DNA of 64,000 nucleotides from Flavobacterium psychroterrae (GTDB lineage Bacteria > Bacteroidota > Bacteroidia > Flavobacteriales > Flavobacteriaceae), in contig NZ_JAGYVZ010000014.1 of NCBI RefSeq assembly GCF_018380615.1, forward strand, positions 1-64,000, given 5' to 3'. Within the stretch, counting starts at the first letter, position 1. Each line of letters opens with the position of its first letter. Under the pieces are notes generated by a model, which made no database searches, had not been told where the DNA came from, and worked only from the letters and a program-made list of their open reading frames with translations. The translations under genes were made by a program, and so were the position numbers. This document shows positions 8,998 through 17,395 of the stretch, in pieces.

Positions 8998-11496
8998 ATG
9001 AAATACAAATCAGATTTTTTAGAATATTATATTCAAAAGCCCGGAGTTATATTTAGTTTTATAATAACGATCTTTAGCAGCATTTTGCTAGTTGGGACTC
9101 TTATCTCAAAAAAGCTTCACTTTGACTATTTTATATTTATTGCATTATTAGGTCTGATATTTGAATTTATTTATGGTGTTGGTCTTTCTTTTGTAATTCT
9201 TAGAAAAAAAGAAAAATACGTTCATTTAACTCCTTTCCTGATTACAAACTGGCTGATTGGGTGTTTCTGTTTAAATGCCTTTTTCCCCCTTTTTTATGAT
9301 TTACCAATATGGGTTTATCTCGCAACTCTTGCCTTTTGTCTGTCTAATTTTCTGATCTACAGAAATTCAGATGAAAATCGCGAAACCAGTATTTCTTACT
9401 TTATTAACGGTTTGTCGTTTGCCATTATCGTGTATTTTACGATTTACTTACTCTCCCTTATGCCATTTTCATTTGTAGCAATTTTAGCCTTAGGATTGGG
9501 CTTTTATGGTTTAGTTCCCGCTCTTGTTCTGATAATTCATATCGTAACAATTATGAGACATTTGAACAGAAACAGAATCAATTACATTTCGTTTGGTGCA
9601 GGATTTTTGATGATAATAATTGGTCTGACCGTTTTTACAATTGGCCTAAGCATCGAAAGCAGAAAAATAGCTCAAAGTGTTAGAATACAATCATTTGATC
9701 ACAATAATGAACTACCTAATTATATTGCAATTTCGCAGCGTTTAAAACCTAATTTTTTTAATGAAATTCTGCTAAAAAAAGATATCGTTTACATTCCGAT
9801 TCATGATATACTTACATACAGAGGTTTTGACTCTTTTGGCAGTAAACAATACAATGAAAGAAAAATAAATAACCCTATTGTTTCTATTGCTTATTTATTT
9901 TGTCAGGATCTTAATTTAGATGATGATGATAGAATAAATATTTTAAAGTCAAACTTTGATAAACGATTAGAAGCCGAAGAACAATTATGGAGCGGTGAAA
10001 ATTTGATTACCAAAAATATTAAGGAAGATGTAAAAGTATATCCGGAGGCGCGTTTGGCTTATACCGAAATCTCAATGAAAATTGAATGTACCGAAGATTC
10101 CCGAAGAGATCAGGAAGCTATTTACTCTTTTCAATTGCCAGAAGGTTCCGTTGCAACTTCACTCTCATTATGGGTGAACGGAATTGAACGAAAAGGTGTT
10201 TTGACTACCAAAGAAAAAGCCAAAGCGGCATACAAACAAATTGTTGGAGTCGAAAGCCGTGATCCATCATTAATGCAATGGAAAGAAGGAAACAAAGTCG
10301 TAGTAAGGGTTTTTCCTATAAACCGTGAGAATCCGCGAACATTTAAATGTGGTTTTACAACTCCGCTAAAAGTCGAAGACAATGAAATGAAATACCAAAG
10401 TCTCTCTATAAAAGGTCCTAACATTTCTAATGCTGAAACTATTTCAAGAATTCAGATGGCTGGAAACACAAACATTACAACCAGTAAAGATTTTGAGCTT
10501 AAAAAGAACTTTTACATCAATAAATCAAAAGGTTTAGACAATTGGGAAGCTATTATACCCTTAAACAAGGCGCTGCCATCAACATCATTTGCATGGAAAA
10601 ATAAAGTTTATGAAGTTAAGGACATTCAAAAAATAATTATTCCGTTTACACCTTCAGAGATTATTTTAGATTTAAACAGCAGCTGGACGACCAAACAAAT
10701 TGAATCTTTTGTCGAATTAAACAAACAAAACGTATTTGTTTATGTAAATGATGAGAAGAAGGAAATTAATAAAGAGAACTTCAGGGCTATTGAGCAGGAA
10801 TTTGAAGATTTACATTATTCTTTATTACCGCTTTATAAGATCTCTGAAAATAGTTTGATAATTACAAAATGCGGAACGTTTTCTGCTAATTTTGAAGAAC
10901 TTGAGGATTCTGATTATTTAAAAAACATTAAAGCAGAAACGAAACAAAGAAACTTAAAAGTGATTAATATTTCTTCAGATATAAATCCGTTCTGGCAAAC
11001 TGCGAAGGAACAAAAATACATAACATATTTTCAGACGAGTTTAAAAAACAGTTTGAAATTGATTGAACAGAAGCGGTTTATTTTATTCAAAACCGATACG
11101 AATGCTGTAAATATTGAACCTGCAAATATTTCTATTGTAGAAAGTCCGCAAAACAATAGTTTAAAAAGTAATGGACCAAATCATATTTACAGAATGTACG
11201 CTTTTGGAAAAGTCCTTGAAGAGCAGGTTAAAATTCAAAATGATAGTTTATCCCAAAATCAATATGTTGAATTAGCAAAAGATGCCAATATTGTAACACC
11301 AATTTCATCATTAATCGTTCTTGAAACAGATGAAGACTATAAAAAGAACGGCATCGAAAAAAATGTAGATACTTTAGGGAATGCATCAATCAATAATGAC
11401 GGCGCAGTTCCTGAACCACACGAATGGTTATTGATTATTTTGGGATCAACAATCCTTTTATTTTATTACAGAAAAAATAAAAATCAAACTAGTTAA
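8998..11496 (+). CDS. XrtN-system VIT-domain membrane protein with PEP sorting tail
   Basis: The 832-aa protein begins with about seven hydrophobic segments (residues about 15-220). A soluble part contains a VIT domain (about residues 350-460: EAIYSFQLPEGS, the AKAAYKQ and RVFPIN blocks). The C-terminus is a PEP-CTERM-like signal: Pro805-Glu806-Pro807, a hydrophobic helix (WLLIILGSTILLFYY) and a basic end. This is the architecture of the family annotated as 'XrtN system VIT domain protein', the presumed sole substrate of exosortase N. The stop overlaps the xrtN start (TAATG), so translation is likely coupled. Its cellular role is unknown; VIT domains otherwise occur in inter-alpha-trypsin inhibitors, where they accompany vWA domains. 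I see no MIDAS motif (DxSxS) here. Confidence 0.85.
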   Translation: MKYKSDFLEYYIQKPGVIFSFIITIFSSILLVGTLISKKLHFDYFIFIALLGLIFEFIYGVGLSFVILRKKEKYVHLTPFLITNWLIGCFCLNAFFPLFYDLPIWVYLATLAFCLSNFLIYRNSDENRETSISYFINGLSFAIIVYFTIYLLSLMPFSFVAILALGLGFYGLVPALVLIIHIVTIMRHLNRNRINYISFGAGFLMIIIGLTVFTIGLSIESRKIAQSVRIQSFDHNNELPNYIAISQRLKPNFFNEILLKKDIVYIPIHDILTYRGFDSFGSKQYNERKINNPIVSIAYLFCQDLNLDDDDRINILKSNFDKRLEAEEQLWSGENLITKNIKEDVKVYPEARLAYTEISMKIECTEDSRRDQEAIYSFQLPEGSVATSLSLWVNGIERKGVLTTKEKAKAAYKQIVGVESRDPSLMQWKEGNKVVVRVFPINRENPRTFKCGFTTPLKVEDNEMKYQSLSIKGPNISNAETISRIQMAGNTNITTSKDFELKKNFYINKSKGLDNWEAIIPLNKALPSTSFAWKNKVYEVKDIQKIIIPFTPSEIILDLNSSWTTKQIESFVELNKQNVFVYVNDEKKEINKENFRAIEQEFEDLHYSLLPLYKISENSLIITKCGTFSANFEELEDSDYLKNIKAETKQRNLKVINISSDINPFWQTAKEQKYITYFQTSLKNSLKLIEQKRFILFKTDTNAVNIEPANISIVESPQNNSLKSNGPNHIYRMYAFGKVLEEQVKIQNDSLSQNQYVELAKDANIVTPISSLIVLETDEDYKKNGIEKNVDTLGNASINNDGAVPEPHEWLLIILGSTILLFYYRKNKNQTS

Positions 11497-12740
11497 TGGA
11501 AAGATTTTTAACGCTGCATAAAAAAGCACTGATTTTGTTTGCTTTAGTTTGCCTATTGGCACTAAACTATCCTATTATAATAACAGCATTAGACAGTAAT
11601 CTTTTCGGAATTATATTCTCAATAGTATTATTTATTATTGGGGGCAGAAAAACGAATCTTAAAATGAGTTATCCGCTTTTAGCAATATTGATTATTTTAG
11701 AATATATCAGCTTTCAACTACATACTAAATCGGTACATTTTTTGGCTTTATCAATATTAGTCTGTTTTGTTTATTATAGTTTTACCAGAAAGTTTTCGTT
11801 CATTGCTTTTATCTGCGTTATATTATTCTCTTCTATATTTAATACTTTTTTTAATTATTTAACGGTCGAAATTAAGCAGACACTCTGTTATGGTGTGTAT
11901 TTAAGTTTAAAAAATTTCATTCCGATTACTAAAATTGAAGGCGTTAATTTTTATATCAATAATGCCAAAATTACGATCGATACTGCTTGTATGGGATTAT
12001 CGATGTTTAAAACCGGATTACTTTTTGGAGCATTTTTATTAACATTCGAAGAACGAAAACAACAAAAGTATTTCAATATCAAACAAATTTCTTTATTCTG
12101 TATTTTGATAATTACATTGAATATTATTTCGAATTATTTCAGAATCATAACTTTAATATTATTTGATTGTACTAAAGAAAATACTTTACATTATACTATT
12201 GGATTACTTTGTTTTGTGTTTTATCAGATACTACCAATCTTATATTTAATTCGTTTTTTCAAACCAAAAAAAGAAGAATTAATAAACACTAATTCGTCAA
12301 AATTTGCCATTGTATCGATTATAACAGGATTTGCAATAGTATTGATGACAAGTTTCGAAATTAAAAAAGAACAACAACACAACTTACTTGAAAATCTGGA
12401 TCACTCCTATAATATTCAGAAAGGAAGCTGGATCAATTCCGAAGTTTTTAAAATTGCAACACCAGAAAAACTTATCTATATTAAAACTCCTGCACACAAT
12501 CCTTTGATTTGTTGGACTGGGACTGGTTATAAAATTATTGAATCAAAAATTATAAGCCGAAATAATGAAAAAATATCATTCGTGAAAATGGAAAAAAATG
12601 GCGTTCAATATTTCTCTTATTGGTGGTATGAATGTGATAATAAAAAATACACTTCGCTGGTTGAAGTTCTTTTGATAAAACTTTTTTACAATAAATCTGC
12701 CCGATTGATAAACGAAACAAGCAGAACAAAATTGACATAA
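11496..12740 (+). CDS. xrtN: Exosortase N
   Basis: This is a polytopic membrane protein of 414 aa. The three exosortase catalytic residues are in the expected order: Cys165 (DTACMGLS), Arg216 (NYFRIITL) and His232 (LHYTIG), each within or next to hydrophobic helices. Exosortases are thought to cut the PEP-type tail of their targets and pass them on for surface attachment. After the core there is one more transmembrane helix (about 270-290) and a soluble C-terminal domain of about 120 residues (GSWINSEVFKI, WWYECDNK) not present in minimal exosortases. The ATG overlaps the stop of the VIT protein by one base, indicating a dedicated enzyme-substrate pair. Confidence 0.88.
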   Translation: MERFLTLHKKALILFALVCLLALNYPIIITALDSNLFGIIFSIVLFIIGGRKTNLKMSYPLLAILIILEYISFQLHTKSVHFLALSILVCFVYYSFTRKFSFIAFICVILFSSIFNTFFNYLTVEIKQTLCYGVYLSLKNFIPITKIEGVNFYINNAKITIDTACMGLSMFKTGLLFGAFLLTFEERKQQKYFNIKQISLFCILIITLNIISNYFRIITLILFDCTKENTLHYTIGLLCFVFYQILPILYLIRFFKPKKEELINTNSSKFAIVSIITGFAIVLMTSFEIKKEQQHNLLENLDHSYNIQKGSWINSEVFKIATPEKLIYIKTPAHNPLICWTGTGYKIIESKIISRNNEKISFVKMEKNGVQYFSYWWYECDNKKYTSLVEVLLIKLFYNKSARLINETSRTKLT

Positions 12741-12778
12741 AAAAAGCCTGATAATACAACATTATCAGGCTTTTTTTT
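12739..12778. terminator. Bidirectional terminator between xrtN and moxR
   Basis: A perfect inverted repeat (AGCCTGATAAT / ATTATCAGGCT with a five-base loop) flanked by an A run and a T run serves both convergent genes. Confidence 0.92.
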
Positions 12779-12793
12779 CAATTCATTATTTTT

Positions 12794-13747
12794 TTACATC
12801 AGTTTCTGAATGATAATCTCTTCTGTGATTCCTTCAGCATCTGCTTTATAATTTTTAATAATTCTATGGCGTAAAATTCCGGTTGCAACTGCTTTAACAT
12901 CTTCAATATCTGGTGAAAATTTACCATTGAAAGCGGCATGAGCTTTCGCAGCCAAAATTAAATTTTGTGATGCTCTTGGTCCCGCTCCCCAATCTAAATA
13001 ATTCTTGACAAATTCATTAGACAATGCATTGTCCGGACGCGTTTTACTTACTAAAGTTACCGCATATTCAATCACATTATCTGCAACAGGAATTCTACGA
13101 ATCAAATGCTGAAAATCGATAATTTCCTGCGCCGTAAACAGCGGATTAATAGTTGTTTTAACGTCTGACGTTGTTCGTTTCACCACCTGAACTTCTTCTT
13201 CAAATGTTGGATATTCCAGTTTAATGGCAAACATAAAACGGTCTAATTGTGCTTCCGGCAACGGATAAGTTCCCTCCTGCTCAATGGGGTTTTGGGTTGC
13301 TAATACAAAATAAGGTAAATCTAATTTATAGTTTTGTCCCGCAATTGTAACGGAACGTTCCTGCATTGCTTCAAGTAAAGCTGCTTGCGTTTTAGGCGGC
13401 GTTCTATTGATTTCATCAGCTAAAATAATGTTTGAAAAAATTGGTCCTTTGATGAATTTAAATTGTCTGTTTTCATCTAAAATCTCACTTCCTAAAATAT
13501 CCGATGGCATTAAATCCGGTGTAAACTGAATTCTTTTAAAATCTAAACCTAAAGCAAGTGCAAGAGTATTTATCATTAAGGTTTTTGCCAAACCTGGAAC
13601 ACCTATTAAAAGTGCGTGTCCACCAGAAAAGATACAAAGTAAAATTTGGTCGACAACTTCATCCTGGCCTACAATGATTTTTGCTATTTCGGTTTTTAAT
13701 TCATTTCTTTTTTGAACTAAATTATGAATTGCTGCTACGTCAGACAT
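12794..13747 (-). CDS. MoxR-family AAA+ ATPase
   Basis: The 317-aa protein has Walker A GVPGLAKT (near residue 58), Walker B ILADEINR (near 112) and sensor sequences (ATQNPIEQEGTYPLPEAQLDRF) typical of the MoxR branch. These ATPases act as chaperones that load or activate partner proteins, often vWA/DUF58 proteins. Here no such partner lies alongside: the upstream gene is a SurA-like isomerase separated by a terminator, and the downstream neighbour is convergent xrtN. Partners are probably encoded outside the window. Confidence 0.92.
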   Translation of the reverse strand: MSDVAAIHNLVQKRNELKTEIAKIIVGQDEVVDQILLCIFSGGHALLIGVPGLAKTLMINTLALALGLDFKRIQFTPDLMPSDILGSEILDENRQFKFIKGPIFSNIILADEINRTPPKTQAALLEAMQERSVTIAGQNYKLDLPYFVLATQNPIEQEGTYPLPEAQLDRFMFAIKLEYPTFEEEVQVVKRTTSDVKTTINPLFTAQEIIDFQHLIRRIPVADNVIEYAVTLVSKTRPDNALSNEFVKNYLDWGAGPRASQNLILAAKAHAAFNGKFSPDIEDVKAVATGILRHRIIKNYKADAEGITEEIIIQKLM

Positions 13748-13770
13748 TTAGATATGTTTTTTAAATTGAA

Positions 13771-13812
13771 AAGAGTTAGCTTTATGAATTCATAAAACTA
13801 ACTCTTTTTATT
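13771..13812 (-). terminator. Terminator after the SurA-like gene
   Basis: A long imperfect palindrome, AAAAGAGTTAG...TTTATGAATTCATAAA...CTAACTCTTTT, lies between the isomerase stop and the moxR start. It isolates moxR as its own unit or attenuates read-through. Confidence 0.75.
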
Positions 13813-13825
13813 TATTTAATAAAAA

Positions 13826-15256
13826 TTATTTTTTCAACCAGTTGTATACAAAATTACAATCTCTATACTCTCCAATAATTTTAATGTAAGTATCTTTTAT
13901 TTTTGTATCAAACCATTTTGCAATTGTACTGATTTGTTTTTCTTTTAATGCTAATTCTTTAATTTTAGTATAATCTTTAGCATAATCAGCAGTATGTGAA
14001 TCGATTCTATTGGTGATCGTAATTAACTTGTATGTTTTTTTACCTTTATCGTCAGTATTTAAAAGAGGCTGTGAAACTTCATTATCTGCAAGGTTTGATA
14101 CTTGACTGTATAATGTCGGGTCCATTTTAGTCAACTCAAAACGTGTATCCTGAGTATTAGGATTTACTAAAGTTCCTCCGTTTGCTCTTGTTTCTTTTTC
14201 ATCAGATTCTGTTCTTGCAGCTTCAGCAAAAGTTATTTCTTTGTTTACTATTTTATTTCTAATATTAATAATTCTTTCTTTAGCATCTTTCAATGCAGTT
14301 TCAGAAACTGTAGGTGCAATTAATATATGACGTAATTCTACTTCCTGACCTTTGATTTTTTCAACAATAATAATATGGTATCCAAAAGTAGTTTTAAAAG
14401 GTTCTGAAACTTCGCCTTCTCCTAAACTAAAAGCCACATCTTTAAACTCTTTTACAAAAGGAGTTTTTCTTGTCATTTTATAAAAACCTCCGTTTGGCGA
14501 AGATCCCGGATCTTGTGAATATAGTACTGCTTTTGTTGCAAAACTAGAGCCTTCAAGAACATCTTTTCTAATAGCGTTTAATCTGTCTTTTACCTTTTGT
14601 TCATCTTCTGCAGAAACTTTAGGCTCCACAACTATTTGCGCCACTTCCATTTCAGCTCCAAAAGTTGGCAATTCGTCTTTTGGTATTTTTTTAAAGAAAT
14701 TACGAACTTCTTCCGGTGTAATTTCTACAGCATCAACAATTTTCTTAGTCATTTCTGATGCTAATTTTTGCTCTTTTAAGATATCGGCAAAATAAGTTTT
14801 AAACTCTTCTACTGAATTTTTTTTATAATAAGCAACTACTTTATTGATGTCTCCCACTTGCTGAATCATATAATTCAATCTGTCGTCCATCATACTTCTT
14901 ACTTCGGCATCACTTACAACAATACTATCCTGAATTGCCTGGTGCGCATACAACTTATCTTCTAATAGCTTACCAAGCATCTGGCATCTTGTAATATCTT
15001 TTGTAGAACCTCCCTGAGCAGTAATTTCTAAATATCCTTTATCAATATCTGAATCTAAAACAATATAATCTCCAACTGTAGCAATAATACCATCAATTTT
15101 TTGCTTTTGACCTGAAGGAATTTCAACTGGTTTTTTAATCACAGTATCTTTAATAATTTCCTGAGCTGAGATAATTGAGGTGAAAAAAAATAAAAAACAC
15201 ATTGTTAACATTAACTTGTAATCAATTGTTTTTAACTGTAATTTTTTTAATAACAT
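13826..15256 (-). CDS. SurA-like periplasmic peptidyl-prolyl isomerase
   Basis: The 476-aa protein has a signal peptide (hydrophobic stretch at about 16-31, cleavage near SAQ). A SurA-N helical region follows (VGDYIVLDSDIDKGY, about residues 60-190), then two parvulin-type PPIC domains (about 195-310 with GGFYKMTR and GYHIIIVE, and about 310-420 with RHILIAP). It should chaperone unfolded outer-membrane proteins across the periplasm. ATGs at codons 1 and 16 are both possible; the second gives a more typical signal peptide. It has its own promoter at 15396-15425. Confidence 0.88.
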   Translation of the reverse strand: MLLKKLQLKTIDYKLMLTMCFLFFFTSIISAQEIIKDTVIKKPVEIPSGQKQKIDGIIATVGDYIVLDSDIDKGYLEITAQGGSTKDITRCQMLGKLLEDKLYAHQAIQDSIVVSDAEVRSMMDDRLNYMIQQVGDINKVVAYYKKNSVEEFKTYFADILKEQKLASEMTKKIVDAVEITPEEVRNFFKKIPKDELPTFGAEMEVAQIVVEPKVSAEDEQKVKDRLNAIRKDVLEGSSFATKAVLYSQDPGSSPNGGFYKMTRKTPFVKEFKDVAFSLGEGEVSEPFKTTFGYHIIIVEKIKGQEVELRHILIAPTVSETALKDAKERIINIRNKIVNKEITFAEAARTESDEKETRANGGTLVNPNTQDTRFELTKMDPTLYSQVSNLADNEVSQPLLNTDDKGKKTYKLITITNRIDSHTADYAKDYTKIKELALKEKQISTIAKWFDTKIKDTYIKIIGEYRDCNFVYNWLKK

Positions 15257-15395
15257 TATTTTAAATTTAATTTGAATGTAAAGATCTTGCTTTAGAATTT
15301 CGGTTTAAACTACAATCATTTTAAAATGCATTTTCAATTTATTTAATGGAAAATACTAAATAATTAAGATCTAGTTCTTTTTAACTTATAACGAA

Positions 15396-15425
15396 CAAAA
15401 ATAACAATTCAATTACATAATACAA
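15396..15425 (-). promoter_or_regulatory. Promoter of the SurA-like gene
   Basis: On the minus strand, TTG (15423-15425), a 19-bp spacer and TATTTTTG (15396-15403) match the consensus. The leader would be about 135 nt. Confidence 0.55.
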
Positions 15426-15796
15426 CTATCGTCTATACTATTAACAAAAAATTATATGGAACGCAGTTAAATTTATTGAAAGCGACCTAATTATAAGAGA
15501 TTATCTTCTCTAAAAACATATGATTTCCTATTCAAAAAACTTTAACAGAGAAGAATTTGTGACTTTTCTAATTCAATTTCAAACCATTCACTTACAATCA
15601 AATAAAAAAAGTTATTAATACTACAACGTTTTCGTGATATAAATATTTTCTTATAAAAAACAATCAAATAAAAAATTACATACTTTCGATTAATAATTGA
15701 TAATTTATTGGTGTTTAAATTGCGAATAGTTCTTTTTTAAATCAAATAAATATCAAATTATAAACTTTATTATCTAACCGTAAACCAAATCTAATT
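15426..15796. other. AT-rich intergenic region upstream of the amylase
   Basis: No open frame or clear hairpin is visible. I found no exact TAnnTTTG for the amylase; TACTTTCG at about 15680 is only a partial match. Confidence 0.4.
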
Positions 15797-17239
15797 ATGA
15801 AAAAACCTATTGTTAAGATTTTTCTGCTTGCAGCAATGACATCATTTATTTGTTCATGCTCCCAAAATGAATCAAACGAAGTAGATCCAAAAGCTGAAAG
15901 TCAGGAATTTAAAATCATTAATGTTACGAATCACGACGGAAAACCTTTTAGCACAGGAATTTCTAATTCATCAACAACAGGAAAATATGTTGACAATCCC
16001 GGCGGCGGCGTAATGATGCAAGCCTTTTATTGGGATGTTCCTGCCGGAGGAAATTGGTGGAATACTGTAAGCGGAAAAGTTACTGCATGGTCAAATGCGG
16101 GAATTGGATCGATATGGCTTCCTCCTGCTTCCAAAGCTCAAAATGGGGCATTTTCTATGGGATATGATCCAACAGATTATTTTGATTTTGGAGATTATAA
16201 TCAAAATGGTTCTGTAGAAACCAGATTTGGTTCAAAAACCGAATTAGTTAGTTTAATTACAAATGCACACGCAGAAAACCTTAAAATATATGCTGATATT
16301 GTAATTAATCATAATAGCGGTGGACAATCAGAAGCGAATCCATTTACAGGAACAAGTACCTGGACTAATTTTACAGGAATAGCTTCGGGAAAATTCAAAC
16401 GTACTTATAATGATTTCTATAAAAACAGCTACGGAAATAATGACGAGGGAGCTTTTGGAGGATTTCCGGATTTGTGCCATCAAGTTCCTAACGTACAAGA
16501 TTGGTTGTGGTTAAGAGCTGACGGAGTTGGTAAATATTATAAAAATACAATGAAATTTGATGGCTGGAGATTTGACTACGTAAAAGGTTTTGCTCCGTGG
16601 GTTATAAATTCATGGAATGCAAATGTAGGCGGATTTTCGGTTGGGGAATATTGGGACGCTAATGTAAATACGCTTGAATGGTGGGCAAATAATGCTAATA
16701 GTTCTGTTTTTGATTTTGCTTGTTATTATAAAATGAATGATGCTTTTGATGGAAATAATCTTGCATTATTAAACGACGACATGATGTGGAAGAGAAATCC
16801 ATATAAAGCGGTAACTTTTGTGACCAATCATGATACTGATGAAATCTCAAATAAATTATTGGCCTATTCTTATATTTTAACCCACGAAGGATATCCAACA
16901 ATATTTTATAGAGATTATGAGGAATGGCTTGATAAAAACAAATTAAACAATTTGATTTGGATTCATAATAATAAAGCTACCGGAACAACTTCAATATTAT
17001 ATTCTGATAATGATGAATATGTAGCCAGAAGAAATGGATATAATGGAAATCCCGGATTGGTAGTTTACATCAACAATTCAAGTTCCTGGCAGGAAAGATG
17101 GGTGGAGACTAATTGGGCAAATACTCAAATTAAGGATTTTACAGGAAACTCAACTTGGGTTCCAATCACGCAAGGAGATAAATGGGTAAAAATTCAATGT
17201 CCGCCTAAAGGATATACTGTTTGGTCGATTAACCAATAA
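15797..17239 (+). CDS. Alpha-amylase lipoprotein, GH13 (archaeal-like subfamily 7)
   Basis: The 480-aa protein has a lipoprotein signal with Cys21 as lipidation site (FICSC), then a (beta/alpha)8 GH13 domain. Conserved regions are DIVINH, GWRFDYVKG (nucleophile Asp260), VGEYWD (acid/base Glu284) and TNHDTDE (Asp346). The opening GGGVMMQAFYWDVP, the strings MGYDPTDYFD and YPTIFYRDYEEWL, and a closing small beta domain ending YTVWSINQ are what I remember from Pyrococcus/Thermococcus alpha-amylases of GH13_7, unlike the SusG type usual in Bacteroidota. It should hydrolyse alpha-1,4 glucans at the cell surface or in the periplasm. It is monocistronic and not next to a SusCD pair. Confidence 0.92.
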   Translation: MKKPIVKIFLLAAMTSFICSCSQNESNEVDPKAESQEFKIINVTNHDGKPFSTGISNSSTTGKYVDNPGGGVMMQAFYWDVPAGGNWWNTVSGKVTAWSNAGIGSIWLPPASKAQNGAFSMGYDPTDYFDFGDYNQNGSVETRFGSKTELVSLITNAHAENLKIYADIVINHNSGGQSEANPFTGTSTWTNFTGIASGKFKRTYNDFYKNSYGNNDEGAFGGFPDLCHQVPNVQDWLWLRADGVGKYYKNTMKFDGWRFDYVKGFAPWVINSWNANVGGFSVGEYWDANVNTLEWWANNANSSVFDFACYYKMNDAFDGNNLALLNDDMMWKRNPYKAVTFVTNHDTDEISNKLLAYSYILTHEGYPTIFYRDYEEWLDKNKLNNLIWIHNNKATGTTSILYSDNDEYVARRNGYNGNPGLVVYINNSSSWQERWVETNWANTQIKDFTGNSTWVPITQGDKWVKIQCPPKGYTVWSINQ

Positions 17240-17259
17240 TTACAAATTTTTATAAATTC

Positions 17260-17290
17260 TAAGGCTGTTCTAATAAAACAGCCTTTTTTT
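17260..17290 (+). terminator. Terminator of the amylase gene
   Basis: AAGGCTGTT / AACAGCCTT stem followed by TTTTT, 21 bp after the stop. Confidence 0.88.
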
Positions 17291-17368
17291 GATCTTAATC
17301 TAAATTTAATAAAACAAAAGAGTTCCTAATTTACGAAGTGAATATTTTTATTAAGCCGTAATTAATAG

Positions 17369-17376
17369 TACTTTTG
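17369..17376 (+). promoter_or_regulatory. Promoter -7 element of prfC
   Basis: TACTTTTG is an exact TAnnTTTG match 19 bp before the prfC ATG; the leader would be very short. No convincing -33 TTG. Confidence 0.5.
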
Positions 17377-17395
17377 CAACCTATTTATACGAAAT

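Noticed and set aside
12794..13747. MoxR ATPase as a third component of the XrtN system
   Set aside because: It is convergent with xrtN across a strong bidirectional terminator, so no co-transcription is indicated.
15797..17239. Amylase and SusCD as one starch-utilisation locus
   Set aside because: The SusCD pair lies more than 30 kb away on the other strand and no shared regulator is seen.
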